Positions 8,469-18,166 are shown, counted from the stretch's first letter. The stretch: 64,000 nt of DNA from Bacteroidota bacterium (GCA_018268035.1 JAFDXI010000140.1:1-64000); one strand, 5' to 3'. Translations and numbers: made by a program. Notes: a model not told the origin generated them from the letters alone.

Positions 8469-9245
8469 TTATTCTCCTTTAAAGGCAGGGATTCTTTTTT
8501 CAATAAATGCCTGCACGCCTTCTTTAAAGTCTTTTGTTTGTGCTGCCTGTTGTTGCAATTCATCTTCGAGTGATAATTGTTGTTCCAGGTTATTGTTAAA
8601 TGTTTTATTCAAAGCTTTTTTGGTGAGCCATAAACCACGTGTAGGCATTTGCGAAAGTGTAGTTGCAATTTTTTTTGATTCATCTTCAAAAGCAGCATCT
8701 TCAAACATCTTATAAATCATGCCCAGGCTTTCTGCTTTTTCAGCCGGTATTTTTTCACCCAACATCATCAAAGCGCTTGCTTTTTGCATGCCAATTAATC
8801 TTGGTAAAAAATAAGTGCCGCCACTATCCGGTATCAATCCTATTTTGCTGAAAGCCTGTATAAATGATGCTGATTGTTTGGCAACAACAATATCACAACA
8901 CAAAGCAATATTTGCGCCTGCACCTGCTGCCACTCCATTCACTGCAGCTACAACAGGTATCTCCAGGTTACGTATTTTTTCAATGATGGGATTGAATTGT
9001 TCAGCAAGAATTTTTTGCATGCCTGGGCCATTGGGGTCAACCACCTCTGCCAAATCTTCCCCTGCACAAAAACCCTTACCGCTACCGGTGATATAAACAC
9101 ATCTCACTATTGCTGATGCTTTACATTCATCTAATTTTTCCAGTAGTGATAAAGCCATTTCCCGGTTAAACGAATTGAGTTTATCCGGTCGGTTCAATGT
9201 AATGAAAGCAATATTGTCTTTTATTTCAAATAATACCGGAGCCAT
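8469..9245 (-). CDS. paaG: Enoyl-CoA hydratase/isomerase, probable ring-1,2-epoxyphenylacetyl-CoA isomerase
   Basis: This 258-aa crotonase-family protein has the CoA-binding and oxyanion-hole segments GKGFCAGEDLAEV (about 52-64) and NGVAAGAGANIALCCDIVVA (about 104-123). The following KIGLIPDSGGTYFLPRLIG contains the Asp typical of PaaG isomerases in place of the hydratase Glu. PaaG converts the epoxide made by PaaABCE to the oxepin. The position between paaD and paaI supports paaG over paaF, although a search would be needed to separate them. Its start lies 24 bp after the paaD stop. Confidence 0.85.
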   Translation of the reverse strand: MAPVLFEIKDNIAFITLNRPDKLNSFNREMALSLLEKLDECKASAIVRCVYITGSGKGFCAGEDLAEVVDPNGPGMQKILAEQFNPIIEKIRNLEIPVVAAVNGVAAGAGANIALCCDIVVAKQSASFIQAFSKIGLIPDSGGTYFLPRLIGMQKASALMMLGEKIPAEKAESLGMIYKMFEDAAFEDESKKIATTLSQMPTRGLWLTKKALNKTFNNNLEQQLSLEDELQQQAAQTKDFKEGVQAFIEKRIPAFKGE

Positions 9246-9269
9246 AGTTCTGATAAATTTATTTTGGTT

Positions 9270-9791
9270 TTAATGACATTTAAAATAATCAAAAGGTTCA
9301 TGACAGTGGTTGCATTTATAAAGCGCTTTACATGGTGTAGAACCAAAGCGGCTTATCAACTGTGTGTTGTGTGAATGGCATTGTGGACATTCTACATCAT
9401 CTTCATCACTAAAGGTTGTTGCCAGACAAACCTGTTGAGTTAGTTTGGGTGGTGCAATACCATAAGCTTTTAATTTTTGTTTACCTGCATCACTCATCCA
9501 GTCTGTTGTCCAGGCTGGTGATAAAACATGAATGACTTCAATATTGTTGAAACCATTCTCGGTTAATACCTGCCTGATATTTGATTCAATAAAATCCATT
9601 GCAGGGCAACCGGTATAAGTAGGAGTGATGAATACTTTTATATTTAACTCTGGTGGCATTTGCGAAGTTTCTTCTACTTCCACTTTTCTCACAATGCCCA
9701 GGTCAAGTATGGATAAAACAGGTATTTCAGGATCCATTATATTTTCTAAAATGTCCCATACTTTTTTTTCCTGTATATTTAATTTATCCAT
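9270..9791 (-). CDS. paaD: Phenylacetyl-CoA epoxidase maturation subunit PaaD
   Basis: This 173-aa protein has an N-terminal MIP18/DUF59 domain (VWDILENIMDPEIPVLSILD, TPTYTGCPAMDFIE) and a C-terminal zinc or Fe-S module with CPQCH and CNHCH pairs plus a Cys in STPCKALYKC. This is the normal PaaD (E. coli PaaJ numbering varies) architecture. PaaD is thought to help assemble metal centres of the PaaABCE epoxidase. It is 33 bp downstream of paaC. Confidence 0.92.
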   Translation of the reverse strand: MDKLNIQEKKVWDILENIMDPEIPVLSILDLGIVRKVEVEETSQMPPELNIKVFITPTYTGCPAMDFIESNIRQVLTENGFNNIEVIHVLSPAWTTDWMSDAGKQKLKAYGIAPPKLTQQVCLATTFSDEDDVECPQCHSHNTQLISRFGSTPCKALYKCNHCHEPFDYFKCH

Positions 9792-9824
9792 GGTATGAAA
9801 AAAATATTCGTCAAAAAAATGCTG

Positions 9825-10640
9825 TTACCAAATGCATCCCGGATATGCTCTTTGCATAAACTGCATTTCAGCTAATATATATCCTAATTTTTCAGTGTGT
9901 GCCCCATGTTTACCACCTTTTTGGGCAAACACGTTTTCAGGTATAGTTAATGTAGCTTCGGCAAAAATTGCAGCAGTTTTTTTATACCATGCATCCTTTA
10001 ATACAGATACATCCACTGCAATTTTATCTTCAGTCAATTCATTTTCATATTTTGCATTAATAAATATTTCTTCAGTGAAAGGCCAGAGTTCATGTATTGA
10101 TTGAGTGATGCGTTGATGGCTTTCTTCAGTACCATCGCCAAGGCGGATGACCCATTCGCTGCTCCATTTTAAATGATAGGTAACTTCTTTTATTGCTTTT
10201 GTTGCAATAGCAGCCAGTTTTTCGTCAGCACTATTTTGTAATTGTAGATATAAAAGATACTGATAGTTGCTAAAGAGAAATTGTCTCAAAATTGTTTTGC
10301 CCCAATCACCATTTTCCTGTTCCACCAATAAACAATTTTTAAACTCCCGGTTGTCGCGTAAAAAAGCAAGCGAGTCTTCAGTAACTTCTGTTACTGCTGC
10401 AGAAGAATTATTTTTTGAACTGTTCAAAATTTCTGCAGTGTATTGGTAAAAATTTCTTGCCTGCCCTAAAATATCAAGTGAAATATTGGTGATAGCAATA
10501 TCCTGTTCCAGTATTGGGCCATGCCCACACCAGGCGCTGTTGCGTTGTGCAAGGATGAGTGAGTTGTCTGCCAGGTGAAGACAATAATCTGTCAGAAAAG
10601 TATTTTTATTGTTGGTATTTATTTCTGAATTTTTGTTCAT
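9825..10640 (-). CDS. paaC: Phenylacetyl-CoA epoxidase structural subunit PaaC
   Basis: This 271-aa ferritin-like subunit pairs with PaaA and is catalytically silent. Recognisable segments are YCLHLADNSLILAQRNSAWC near the N-terminus, NISLDILGQARNFYQYTAEI, and KEVTYHLKWSSEWVIRLGDG with TEESHQR after it, followed by KGGKHGAHTEKLGYILAEMQ. Length matches the family. The gene lies 41 bp after paaB. Confidence 0.93.
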   Translation of the reverse strand: MNKNSEINTNNKNTFLTDYCLHLADNSLILAQRNSAWCGHGPILEQDIAITNISLDILGQARNFYQYTAEILNSSKNNSSAAVTEVTEDSLAFLRDNREFKNCLLVEQENGDWGKTILRQFLFSNYQYLLYLQLQNSADEKLAAIATKAIKEVTYHLKWSSEWVIRLGDGTEESHQRITQSIHELWPFTEEIFINAKYENELTEDKIAVDVSVLKDAWYKKTAAIFAEATLTIPENVFAQKGGKHGAHTEKLGYILAEMQFMQRAYPGCIW

Positions 10641-10681
10641 GAAAGATTGTTTGAAGAAACTTTGAGTTGTATCAATGAAAC

Positions 10682-11053
10682 CTACATGTGTTTCACTGCA
10701 TCTGGCAAATCATAGAATGTAGGATGTCTGTAAATTTTATCTGCTGCTGGTTCATAAAAACTTTCTGCTTCATCAGGGTTGGTGGAATGGATGTATTTGC
10801 TTTCAACTACCCAGATGCTTACCCCCTCATTACGACGTGTATAAACGTCTCTTGCATTTTCAATTGCCATTTGTGCATCTGCAGCATGCAGGCTACCAGC
10901 ATGTTTATGGTCAAGCCCCTGTTTGCTGCGGATAAATACTTCCCATAAAGGCCAGGTTGCATCTTTATTTATTTCTTTTGAAATGACTGTTGTGCTACCT
11001 GCCACATCATCCGGGATATCACCGTAATAATATTTTTTTATGAATGATTGCAT
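10682..11053 (-). CDS. paaB: Phenylacetyl-CoA epoxidase subunit PaaB
   Basis: PaaB bridges PaaAC heterodimers in the multicomponent epoxidase. The 123-aa product contains WPLWEVFIRSKQGLDHKHAG, SLHAADAQMAIENARDVYTR and RNEGVSIWVVESKYI, the three best-known PaaB blocks. It is a little longer than E. coli PaaB because of an N-terminal segment rich in Tyr and Gly. It lies 114 bp after paaA and 41 bp before paaC. Confidence 0.93.
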   Translation of the reverse strand: MQSFIKKYYYGDIPDDVAGSTTVISKEINKDATWPLWEVFIRSKQGLDHKHAGSLHAADAQMAIENARDVYTRRNEGVSIWVVESKYIHSTNPDEAESFYEPAADKIYRHPTFYDLPDAVKHM

Positions 11054-11167
11054 AAGAATTTATTTTCTGTAAAATTATTTTTTGTGAATACAATACACGA
11101 TTTGAAAAACTATATCAACCTACTTTTATTTTTTTGCAAGCCAAATCATGCATAATTTTTTTAAGTT

Positions 11168-12115
11168 TTATGCAGCTATATGTTTATTCTTGCCAGCACG
11201 TTTTTTTGCGTAAGCTTTTGCAGCTTCTCTTACCCATTCGCCTTCATCGTGTGCTTTACGACGGGCATCTAATCTTTCTTTATTGCAGGGGCCATTGCCT
11301 TTCACAACATTCCAGAATTCATCCCAGTTTATTTCACCAAAATCATAATGCTGTGTTTCAGTGTTCCACTTTAATTCTTGATCAGGCAGTGTCATGTTCA
11401 GTACTTTCACCTGTTCTGCACACATGTCCACAAACTGTTGCCGCAACTCATCATTGGTTTTGCGTTTTATTTTCCATTTCATACTTTGATCGGTATTGTT
11501 ACTTTCACTGTCTTTTGGTCCAAACATCATTAATGATGGCCACCACCAACGGTTGATTGCATCCTGGCACATTGCTTTTTGTTCATCAGTGCCTTTGCTT
11601 AAAGTATATAAAATGTCAAAGCCCTGTCTTTGATGAAAACTTTCTTCTTTACATATTCTCACCATTGCCCTCGCATAAGGTCCGTAAGAAGTACGGCAGA
11701 GCATTACCTGGTTGAGAATAGCAGCGCCATCCACCAGCCAGCCTATAGCGCCCATATCGGCCCAGGTGAGTGTGGGGTAATTAAATATGGAAGAATATTT
11801 TGCTTTACCGCTATGCAAATCATTGATGGTTGCCTCCCTGCTAGTGCCTAATGTTTCGCAGGAAGAATAAAGATAAAGGCCATGTCCTGCTTCATCTTGT
11901 ACTTTGGCAATTAAAATAGCTTTCCTTTTTAATGAAGGAGCACGGCTTATCCAATTACCTTCTGGCAACATACCAACCACTTCACTGTGTGCATGCTGGC
12001 TGATCTGCCTGATCAAAGTTTTGCGATACGCGTCTGGCATCCAATCGAGGGGCTCAATCTTTGTTTCAGAATCTATTTTTTGTTGAAACAATGCGGGAAA
12101 ATCGTGCAAATCCAT
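11168..12115 (-). CDS. paaA: Phenylacetyl-CoA epoxidase catalytic subunit PaaA
   Basis: PaaA is the di-iron oxygenase that epoxidises the ring of phenylacetyl-CoA. The 315-aa product keeps both iron-ligand helices: [20 protein letters not shown] (ExxH, about residues 90-110) and [15 protein letters not shown] (EExxH, about 152-166). The start [20 protein letters not shown] and [20 protein letters not shown] are family-typical. It is the first gene of the operon, and a palindrome 41 bp upstream probably controls it. Substrate activation (PaaK) and electron supply (PaaE) genes are not in the window. Confidence 0.95.
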   Translation of the reverse strand: MDLHDFPALFQQKIDSETKIEPLDWMPDAYRKTLIRQISQHAHSEVVGMLPEGNWISRAPSLKRKAILIAKVQDEAGHGLYLYSSCETLGTSREATINDLHSGKAKYSSIFNYPTLTWADMGAIGWLVDGAAILNQVMLCRTSYGPYARAMVRICKEESFHQRQGFDILYTLSKGTDEQKAMCQDAINRWWWPSLMMFGPKDSESNNTDQSMKWKIKRKTNDELRQQFVDMCAEQVKVLNMTLPDQELKWNTETQHYDFGEINWDEFWNVVKGNGPCNKERLDARRKAHDEGEWVREAAKAYAKKRAGKNKHIAA

Positions 12116-12507
12116 AAAAATAATTGGCTGTAAAAATAATCAAAATAAAATAATACTAACGGTTGTTAGGCAAAATAACATATAATTGCTTTTTTACAAT
12201 GGATGTGGCCTGTTTACATTAATTAAAAAAGTCTGTTTACATTATTGTTAAAAAAATTTAAATAGCTTGCAGCGTTATAAAATATTTAATTGTCTGTGAT
12301 TTTAATGCTGATTAATTTACCAGTCTGCTTGTTTCACCTGTATTAATTACTGGTTTATTATTGAGCGATGCAACCGCATCCATGTTATGATAAACAAATT
12401 AGAGCCAGCAATGGCTTCCTTAGAATGCTTGTATTCTATATATTTTCCTTCATTTTTTGAGAAGGTTACTCTTTTTATTTCCAGAATTTTAAATCAATCA
12501 TGTTATC
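12116..12507. other. Divergent promoter region between paaA and susC
   Basis: This region of about 390 bp holds the starts of the leftward paa operon and the rightward SusC operon. The paa side has the palindrome at 12156-12169. On the susC side, AT-rich sequence around 12430-12455 (TTGTATTCTATATATTTTCC) is promoter-like but the spacing is poor. No ORF of note and no adjacent regulator gene such as a TetR, sigma/anti-sigma pair or hybrid two-component sensor is present. Confidence 0.5.
12156..12169. promoter_or_regulatory. Candidate repressor operator (CTAAC-N4-GTTAG) at the paa promoter
   Basis: CTAAC and GTTAG are perfect inverted 5-bp arms around GGTT. On the minus strand, a 7/8 -7-like TTATTTTG lies directly upstream, with a TTG 18 bp before it, so the palindrome falls on the expected start of paa transcription. 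TetR-type PaaR proteins that respond to phenylacetyl-CoA use short palindromes in such positions. The regulator itself is not in the window and the assignment is inference. Confidence 0.45.
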
Positions 12508-15500
12508 ATGAATCATTTTAAACACAAATGCGTATTAGCTGCCAGATTATTACTGATGTTACTCTTTATGGGGGCATTTGTAAATGAATCTTCAGCTCAA
12601 AACACTGTTTCAGGAACAGTAACAGATTCTGCAGGAAAAGCTTTATCAGGCGTATCTGTTCAGAAAAAAAATTCAAGCGTTGGGACTGTGACAAATTTAA
12701 CTGGTCATTATACCATTAATGCTTCCGGATCCGATGTTTTGATATTTAGCTCAATTGGTTATCAAACCCAGGAAGAACCAGTATCAAACAGGAGTACAAT
12801 TGATGTATCATTAAATGCGACTGCTGCTCAGCTTTCTGATATTGTGGTTATTGGTTATGGTACCGCCAACAAAAGAGACCTGACAGGGTCAATATCCACA
12901 GTGAGTGGTAAAGAAGTTGCCGACAAACCCAACCCCAACCCTATAGCTTCATTGCAGGGAAAAGTGACAGGTCTGTCTGTTGTTAACAGTGGAACCCCAG
13001 GTGCAGCACCTGATATCCGTATTCGTGGTACTGTTAGTATTGGCCAGGTGCATCCGTTGTATGTAGTGGATGGCATTTTGAATGATAATATTGATTTCTT
13101 AAACCCCAACGATATCGCATCAATTGAAGTGTTGAAAGATGCATCTTCATTAGCCATTTTTGGTGTAAGGGGTGCTACCGGGGCAATTGTAATAACCACC
13201 AAAAAAGCAAAAGCCGGTCAGACAATAGTGAATTTCACTGCTTCTTATGGTTTCAAAAAATTAGTGAATAAAATCAAAATGGTGGATGCTGCCGGATTTG
13301 ATTTGTTGTTTAATGAAGAAAATGAAAATAACGGTGTCTCTACTCCTGATTATTCATTCCTGACTGCTAATACAGACTGGATTGATGCAGTTACAAGGAC
13401 AGGGAATTTCAGCAATAACAGCCTGAGTGTTTCTTCCAGCACTGAAAGAAATAAATTCAATCTTTCTTTAGGTTATATATATGATGAAGGAATAATACTT
13501 CATGAAAAACTCCAAAAAATGACTGCCTCTGTAAGTGATGAGTTGAAGGTAAGTAAAGCCATTAAAGTAGGTTTTAATATTAATAGCGCCAGAACAAATT
13601 ACCCTTATGATGCTACAGGTATTTTAGATGAAGCAAGAAAAGTGATGCCGCAGGTATCTGCGAAAACACAACCTTTCCTGGTACAAAATCCTTATGGCAC
13701 TGACTCCATCACTGAGAATTTATATTCAGGCCTTGATGTTGCTTTGCAGAATTCAGGCGTAGTGAACCCGTTGCTTGAACTGCAAAATACATGGAATAAA
13801 GTAATCAACCAGGAATTCAGGAATGTCGGAAGTATTTATGCTGATATCAACATCACTAAAAAACTGAATTTCCGTTCAACTTTTTATGCAGATATGAGTA
13901 CTGTTGACTACCGCAGTTACAGTCCTTTATATTATGCTTATGATCCGGTAAATGATGAACCGCTTTTATATAACCAGACAACACAGGTGTATGAAAATAA
14001 CCAGACATATAAGAAATTCCAGCAGGATCAAATTCTTACTTATACCAATAAATTTGGTGAACATAGTTTAACATTAACAGCTGGTTTTACCACTTATTAT
14101 TTTGGTAATTTCAACAGGGGTGGTACTTCAAAACCTTCTAATACTCCAGGCGCTTTACCAATTCCGGATGATTCCCGTTTCTGGTATATCAATAATGGAT
14201 TCCAGTCTGACGTGTTAACGCTGGCTACAGGTTCACAATATGAAAGGACAACAGTTTCAGAGTTGGCAAGGGCTATTTATAATTTTAGAAATACTTATTT
14301 CTTAAATGTTTCTTTCCGTAATGATGCTTCTTCCCAAATACCAAAAGCAAGCCGTAACCAGCAGTTCTGGGCTGTGGGTGCAGCATGGGATATAAGTAAA
14401 GAAAACTTTATGGCCAATCAAAAAATATTCAGTTATTTAAAACTGAAGGGAACAATTGGTGTATTGGGTAATCAAAGCTCCACTTACCTCGATGGCACCC
14501 CAATACCATATCCATATTATCCAACATTAACATCAGGTACTGCGGCAATATTTGGTACTAATATTTATAATGCTGCAGACCAGTCTTATATTGCTAACCC
14601 TGGTTTGCATTGGGAAACAGTGCAGGATAACGAAGTTGGGATTGAATTAAATGCATTTAATAACAGACTGCATTTTGAAGGAACATTTTATACAAAAACA
14701 ACAAAAGACCTGATGACTTTTGTTGACAGGAGCGCTTTAGGCCTTAAATCAGAATTGATCAATGGCGGTTCCATCCGCAACTGGGGTGAAGAATTCCTGG
14801 CTACCTGGACCCAAAGCTTATCAAAGGACTTTTCTATCAGTGCATCGGGCAATATCACTTTTATGAAAAATAAAGTGTTGAGCCTTGCTGCTGATTTGCC
14901 AACAGGCGTTCTTGAAAGGGATTTCCAAAACAATGGTACAGCAGTGAGTTTAACAAAACCTGGATATCCGATTGCTTCATTTTATGGATATAAGCAAATT
15001 GGAATCTTCCAGTCTTATGCTGATATTATCAAATCACCCAGTGAATCTTCTTTAGGTACTGTAAGGCCGGGTGACAGGAAATATGCAGACCTGAATAATG
15101 ATGGTGTGATTGATGCCAATGACAGGACATTTATCGGTAACCCTACTCCTGATTTTATGTATGGTTTATCCGTAACACTTACTTATAAAAATCTTAGCCT
15201 TGACATTGATGGTGCAGGTGTTTATGGTAATGAAATTTTCAGAACATGGAATTCATTGGAATCTCCTTTCCAAAGGGTTAATTATGCTGCATTCCAGCTC
15301 AACAGGTGGCATGGCGCTGGTACTTCCAACTGGGAGCCTATTATCAGCCAGGCTGACCGGGTAAACTACCAGGGTTCTACCTATAATATTGAAGATGGCA
15401 GTTATTTCAGGCTTAGGAATATCCAGTTGTCTTATAGTATTTCACAAAGCTTTTTATCATCATTGCATATAAAGGGGTTGAGGATTTATGCCAATGCGCA

Positions 15501-15633
15501 GAACCTGATAACCTGGAAACATAATCATGGTTATACACCAGAATTTGGTGGTGATGCCACAGCATTTGGTTATGATAATGCCGGTGGCGCTATTCCAATG
15601 GTGGTAACATTTGGCCTTAATGCAACATTTTAA
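12508..15633 (+). CDS. SusC/RagA-type TonB-dependent outer-membrane transporter
   Basis: This imports oligosaccharides across the outer membrane with its SusD partner, powered by TonB. The 1041-aa protein has a signal peptide (about 1-30), a carboxypeptidase-regulatory-like domain (about 32-110, starting NTVSGTVTDSAGKALSGVSV), a TonB-box/plug start ALSDIVVIGYG-like segment (SDIVVIGYGTANKRDLTGSI), the plug signature VDGILNDNIDFLNPNDIASI with EVLKDASSLAIFGVRGATGA after it, and a 22-strand barrel ending in a terminal Phe (VTFGLNATF). No N-terminal STN domain is present, so it is not an anti-sigma-signalling type. It is followed 19 bp later by susD. Confidence 0.94.
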   Translation: MNHFKHKCVLAARLLLMLLFMGAFVNESSAQNTVSGTVTDSAGKALSGVSVQKKNSSVGTVTNLTGHYTINASGSDVLIFSSIGYQTQEEPVSNRSTIDVSLNATAAQLSDIVVIGYGTANKRDLTGSISTVSGKEVADKPNPNPIASLQGKVTGLSVVNSGTPGAAPDIRIRGTVSIGQVHPLYVVDGILNDNIDFLNPNDIASIEVLKDASSLAIFGVRGATGAIVITTKKAKAGQTIVNFTASYGFKKLVNKIKMVDAAGFDLLFNEENENNGVSTPDYSFLTANTDWIDAVTRTGNFSNNSLSVSSSTERNKFNLSLGYIYDEGIILHEKLQKMTASVSDELKVSKAIKVGFNINSARTNYPYDATGILDEARKVMPQVSAKTQPFLVQNPYGTDSITENLYSGLDVALQNSGVVNPLLELQNTWNKVINQEFRNVGSIYADINITKKLNFRSTFYADMSTVDYRSYSPLYYAYDPVNDEPLLYNQTTQVYENNQTYKKFQQDQILTYTNKFGEHSLTLTAGFTTYYFGNFNRGGTSKPSNTPGALPIPDDSRFWYINNGFQSDVLTLATGSQYERTTVSELARAIYNFRNTYFLNVSFRNDASSQIPKASRNQQFWAVGAAWDISKENFMANQKIFSYLKLKGTIGVLGNQSSTYLDGTPIPYPYYPTLTSGTAAIFGTNIYNAADQSYIANPGLHWETVQDNEVGIELNAFNNRLHFEGTFYTKTTKDLMTFVDRSALGLKSELINGGSIRNWGEEFLATWTQSLSKDFSISASGNITFMKNKVLSLAADLPTGVLERDFQNNGTAVSLTKPGYPIASFYGYKQIGIFQSYADIIKSPSESSLGTVRPGDRKYADLNNDGVIDANDRTFIGNPTPDFMYGLSVTLTYKNLSLDIDGAGVYGNEIFRTWNSLESPFQRVNYAAFQLNRWHGAGTSNWEPIISQADRVNYQGSTYNIEDGSYFRLRNIQLSYSISQSFLSSLHIKGLRIYANAQNLITWKHNHGYTPEFGGDATAFGYDNAGGAIPMVVTFGLNATF

Positions 15634-15652
15634 TTCTAAATAATTTCAGATC

Positions 15653-17233
15653 ATGAAAAATAAAATGAAATTAATTTTTTCAGCTTCCACAAGTTTATTA
15701 CTGATTGTAGTGTTAAGTGGTTGTGAGAAGTTTTTGGACAGAAAACCGCTTACCGCTACTTTGGATGATTTGCACCAGGGCACGCTTGAAGCGCAGAGTT
15801 TTGGTTTATATAGTAATCTAAGGAGCCTTGCCGGGTTTTCCACTTTACCCTGGCTCGATTTTAACAGTATCAGGGACGATGATGCACAGAAAGGAAGTAG
15901 CACAACAGATGGTGCGGAGATAAATGCAGAGTTTGAGACTTTTCAATATACAAAAAACGACTGGGCTACTAACACCTATTGGAGTGATCATTATACGATG
16001 ATTAACCTTGCCAACAAGGAGCTTTATTTTGCAGATTCTTTACAGGTTACAGATGATGCATCTCTTAGGAATGTGGGTGAAGCTCATTTCTTCCGTGCGT
16101 ATTCATTTTTTGAACTGGTGAAAGCTTATGGAGAAGTACCACTCATTAATTTTTATTATACCAATCCTGCAGATGGTGTACAGCCAAAAGCATCTGTTGA
16201 TGCAATCTATGCGCAAATAGATGCAGACCTTGATACAGCATCAATGTACCTGCCATTAAACTGGAATGATGCCAATGGGAATAATCAATATCCGGGCAGG
16301 GTAACCAGTGGTTCAGCCAAAACATTATGGGCTCAGACTTATCTTTTCAGGAAGCAATGGGATAAAGTAAAGGAATTGTGTAGTGAAGTAATCAATTCCG
16401 GACAATACTCTTTGGTTCCGAAATTTTATGATGTTTGGAAAGATGGGTTGAATGGCGATGGTAAAAACAGTACAGAGTCTATTTTTGAAATGCAGGCTAC
16501 TATTGGCCAGAATGGTACTCCTAACTATGGAGTACAATGGGGCACATCCCAAAATGTACGCCAGGGTGGCGCTGATGTATCCTGGAATTTAGGTTGGGGT
16601 TGGAATGTTCCTACCCAAAAGCTGCAGGATGCATGGGATAATTCAGACCCGAGGAAATCAATGACCATACTGTATTCAGGCCAGTTTGACGGTGGTGCAA
16701 GTGAGGGTGGATACGGCGCTACATTGCCACCTTATAATAAAGACTCTTTAGGTAAATCAGGATTCCTTGATCAGCCATACTGGAGCAAGAAAGTATATTC
16801 TGATCCTGCAATGCGTGCTTATACAGGCCAAATCAATTCAAGTGGTGGGGCAGACTGGATCAATCACCGTATCCTTCGTTATGCAGATGTATTGTTGATG
16901 ATGGCTGAAGCATCCAATGAAACCGGCGATGGCGCTACTGCAGCAGCTATGTTGGAACAGGTCAGGGCACGTGCGAGAAACTCTGGGACTGACCCGGATG
17001 CATTACCTTATATCGCTTATTCCAATCAAGCCCAAATGCGTACTGCTATCAAAAATGAACGCAGGTGGGAGTTTGCTATGGAAGGTTACCGTTTCTATGA
17101 TTTAGTGCGTTGGGGTGATGCAGTTAGCGCCCTTGGTAGCCTGGGATATCAACCAAGAAATGCCTGGTACCCGATACCGCAACCTGCAATTGATTTGTCA
17201 GGCGGCGTCCTTGTTCAAAACCCGAATTATTAA
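15653..17233 (+). CDS. SusD/RagB-type surface glycan-binding lipoprotein
   Basis: SusD proteins cap the SusC barrel and bind the glycan. The 526-aa product has a lipoprotein signal (VVLSGCEKFLDRKPL, Cys near residue 24), the N-terminal TPR-like SusD region (NVGEAHFFRAYSFFELVKAY with GEVPLI after it) and the C-terminal RagB/SusD block with HRILRYADVLLMMAEASNET and IKNERRWEFAMEGYRFYDLV. It ends ARNAWYPIPQPAIDLS-like, as is usual. An in-frame ATG at 15665 is an alternative start. It sits between susC (19 bp) and the LamG lipoprotein (19 bp), clearly one operon. Confidence 0.94.
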   Translation: MKNKMKLIFSASTSLLLIVVLSGCEKFLDRKPLTATLDDLHQGTLEAQSFGLYSNLRSLAGFSTLPWLDFNSIRDDDAQKGSSTTDGAEINAEFETFQYTKNDWATNTYWSDHYTMINLANKELYFADSLQVTDDASLRNVGEAHFFRAYSFFELVKAYGEVPLINFYYTNPADGVQPKASVDAIYAQIDADLDTASMYLPLNWNDANGNNQYPGRVTSGSAKTLWAQTYLFRKQWDKVKELCSEVINSGQYSLVPKFYDVWKDGLNGDGKNSTESIFEMQATIGQNGTPNYGVQWGTSQNVRQGGADVSWNLGWGWNVPTQKLQDAWDNSDPRKSMTILYSGQFDGGASEGGYGATLPPYNKDSLGKSGFLDQPYWSKKVYSDPAMRAYTGQINSSGGADWINHRILRYADVLLMMAEASNETGDGATAAAMLEQVRARARNSGTDPDALPYIAYSNQAQMRTAIKNERRWEFAMEGYRFYDLVRWGDAVSALGSLGYQPRNAWYPIPQPAIDLSGGVLVQNPNY

Positions 17234-17252
17234 TCCTCAGTAATAAGAGAAA

Positions 17253-18101
17253 ATGATCATAAATATGAAATTCAAATCAATGATAAAAAATACTATGCTG
17301 CTCTTTATGGCCGGTTTGCTTTTGAACGGTTGCCAGAAAATGAGCCAGCCACCGTTTGGAGATTATCCTGTGGATGCAAACCCCCCGGGCGGGCCTCTGA
17401 AATTTTATGCAGCAATGGATGAAAAGAATGTTGATAGTATCAGGGCAAATTTTGGGACTTTTAATGATGCTTCCATTGTTGATGATGGTGTTTCTGGAAA
17501 ATGCGCACAGTTTGATGGCTCAAAAAATGGATTTATCAATTACCCTTCAGCCAATGATTTTGGGCAATCAACCAACTTTACTATTTCTTTTTGGATAAAT
17601 ATTACAATGGCACAGAAAGATAATAATCATGCAGTAGGTGTTTTAGCTTTTGCCAATTCTGATAATTTCTGGGGTAACATTACTTTTTATGCAGATAACA
17701 ATACAAAAAGCCCATCAGATTCAATGGACCTGAAAATTCATTTTGGCGCTTCTGATGGTGGTGATAACTGGAACTTTGCCGGATATAATTTTGGTAATGC
17801 ATGGCCTAAAATGTATGATGGTAATTGGCATCAGGTAGCGTTTACTTATGATGCATCTTCAAAAGTTGGAACTGTTTATCGTGATGGCGAACAGTTTGAT
17901 CAGAAGACTGACCAGGATATTGCATTTACAAGCCCATCCCAATTGGTATTAGGTGGTTTCCAGCAAGCCGCTGGTATTACTGATAGTTATGATAATAATT
18001 CATGGATGGCAGGTTTCCCAGGAAAGATGGATAATGTTAGACTTTATGGAGAAGCGCTCTCTGCTGCTGATGTAAAAAGTTTATACGATAATAAAGAATA
18101 A
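17253..18101 (+). CDS. LamG/concanavalin-like lectin-domain lipoprotein
   Basis: This 282-aa lipoprotein (signal ending LLLNGCQK) has one LamG/laminin-G-3 jelly-roll domain over most of the mature chain. It begins KFYAAMDEKNVDSI and includes FTISFWINITMAQKDN, DGNWHQVAFTYDASSKVGTV and MDNVRLYGEALSAADVKSLY, the family end motif. In SusCD operons this third gene often encodes an extra surface glycan-binding protein. Alternative starts are 17265 and 17280. A strong terminator follows, so susC-susD-lamG is one transcription unit. Confidence 0.85.
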   Translation: MIINMKFKSMIKNTMLLFMAGLLLNGCQKMSQPPFGDYPVDANPPGGPLKFYAAMDEKNVDSIRANFGTFNDASIVDDGVSGKCAQFDGSKNGFINYPSANDFGQSTNFTISFWINITMAQKDNNHAVGVLAFANSDNFWGNITFYADNNTKSPSDSMDLKIHFGASDGGDNWNFAGYNFGNAWPKMYDGNWHQVAFTYDASSKVGTVYRDGEQFDQKTDQDIAFTSPSQLVLGGFQQAAGITDSYDNNSWMAGFPGKMDNVRLYGEALSAADVKSLYDNKE

Positions 18102-18121
18102 AATAAAAACATATTGAAATT

Positions 18122-18148
18122 AAGGCTGCTTCTAGCAGCCTTTTTATT
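18122..18148 (+). terminator. Strong Rho-independent terminator after the susCD-lamG unit
   Basis: AAGGCTGCT (18122-18130), loop TCT, AGCAGCCTT (18134-18142) and a following T-rich tract form a perfect 9-bp stem. It ends only about 18 bp before the start of the cytochrome gene. Confidence 0.88.
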
Positions 18149-18166
18149 TTGCAGAAATTTGTTTTG

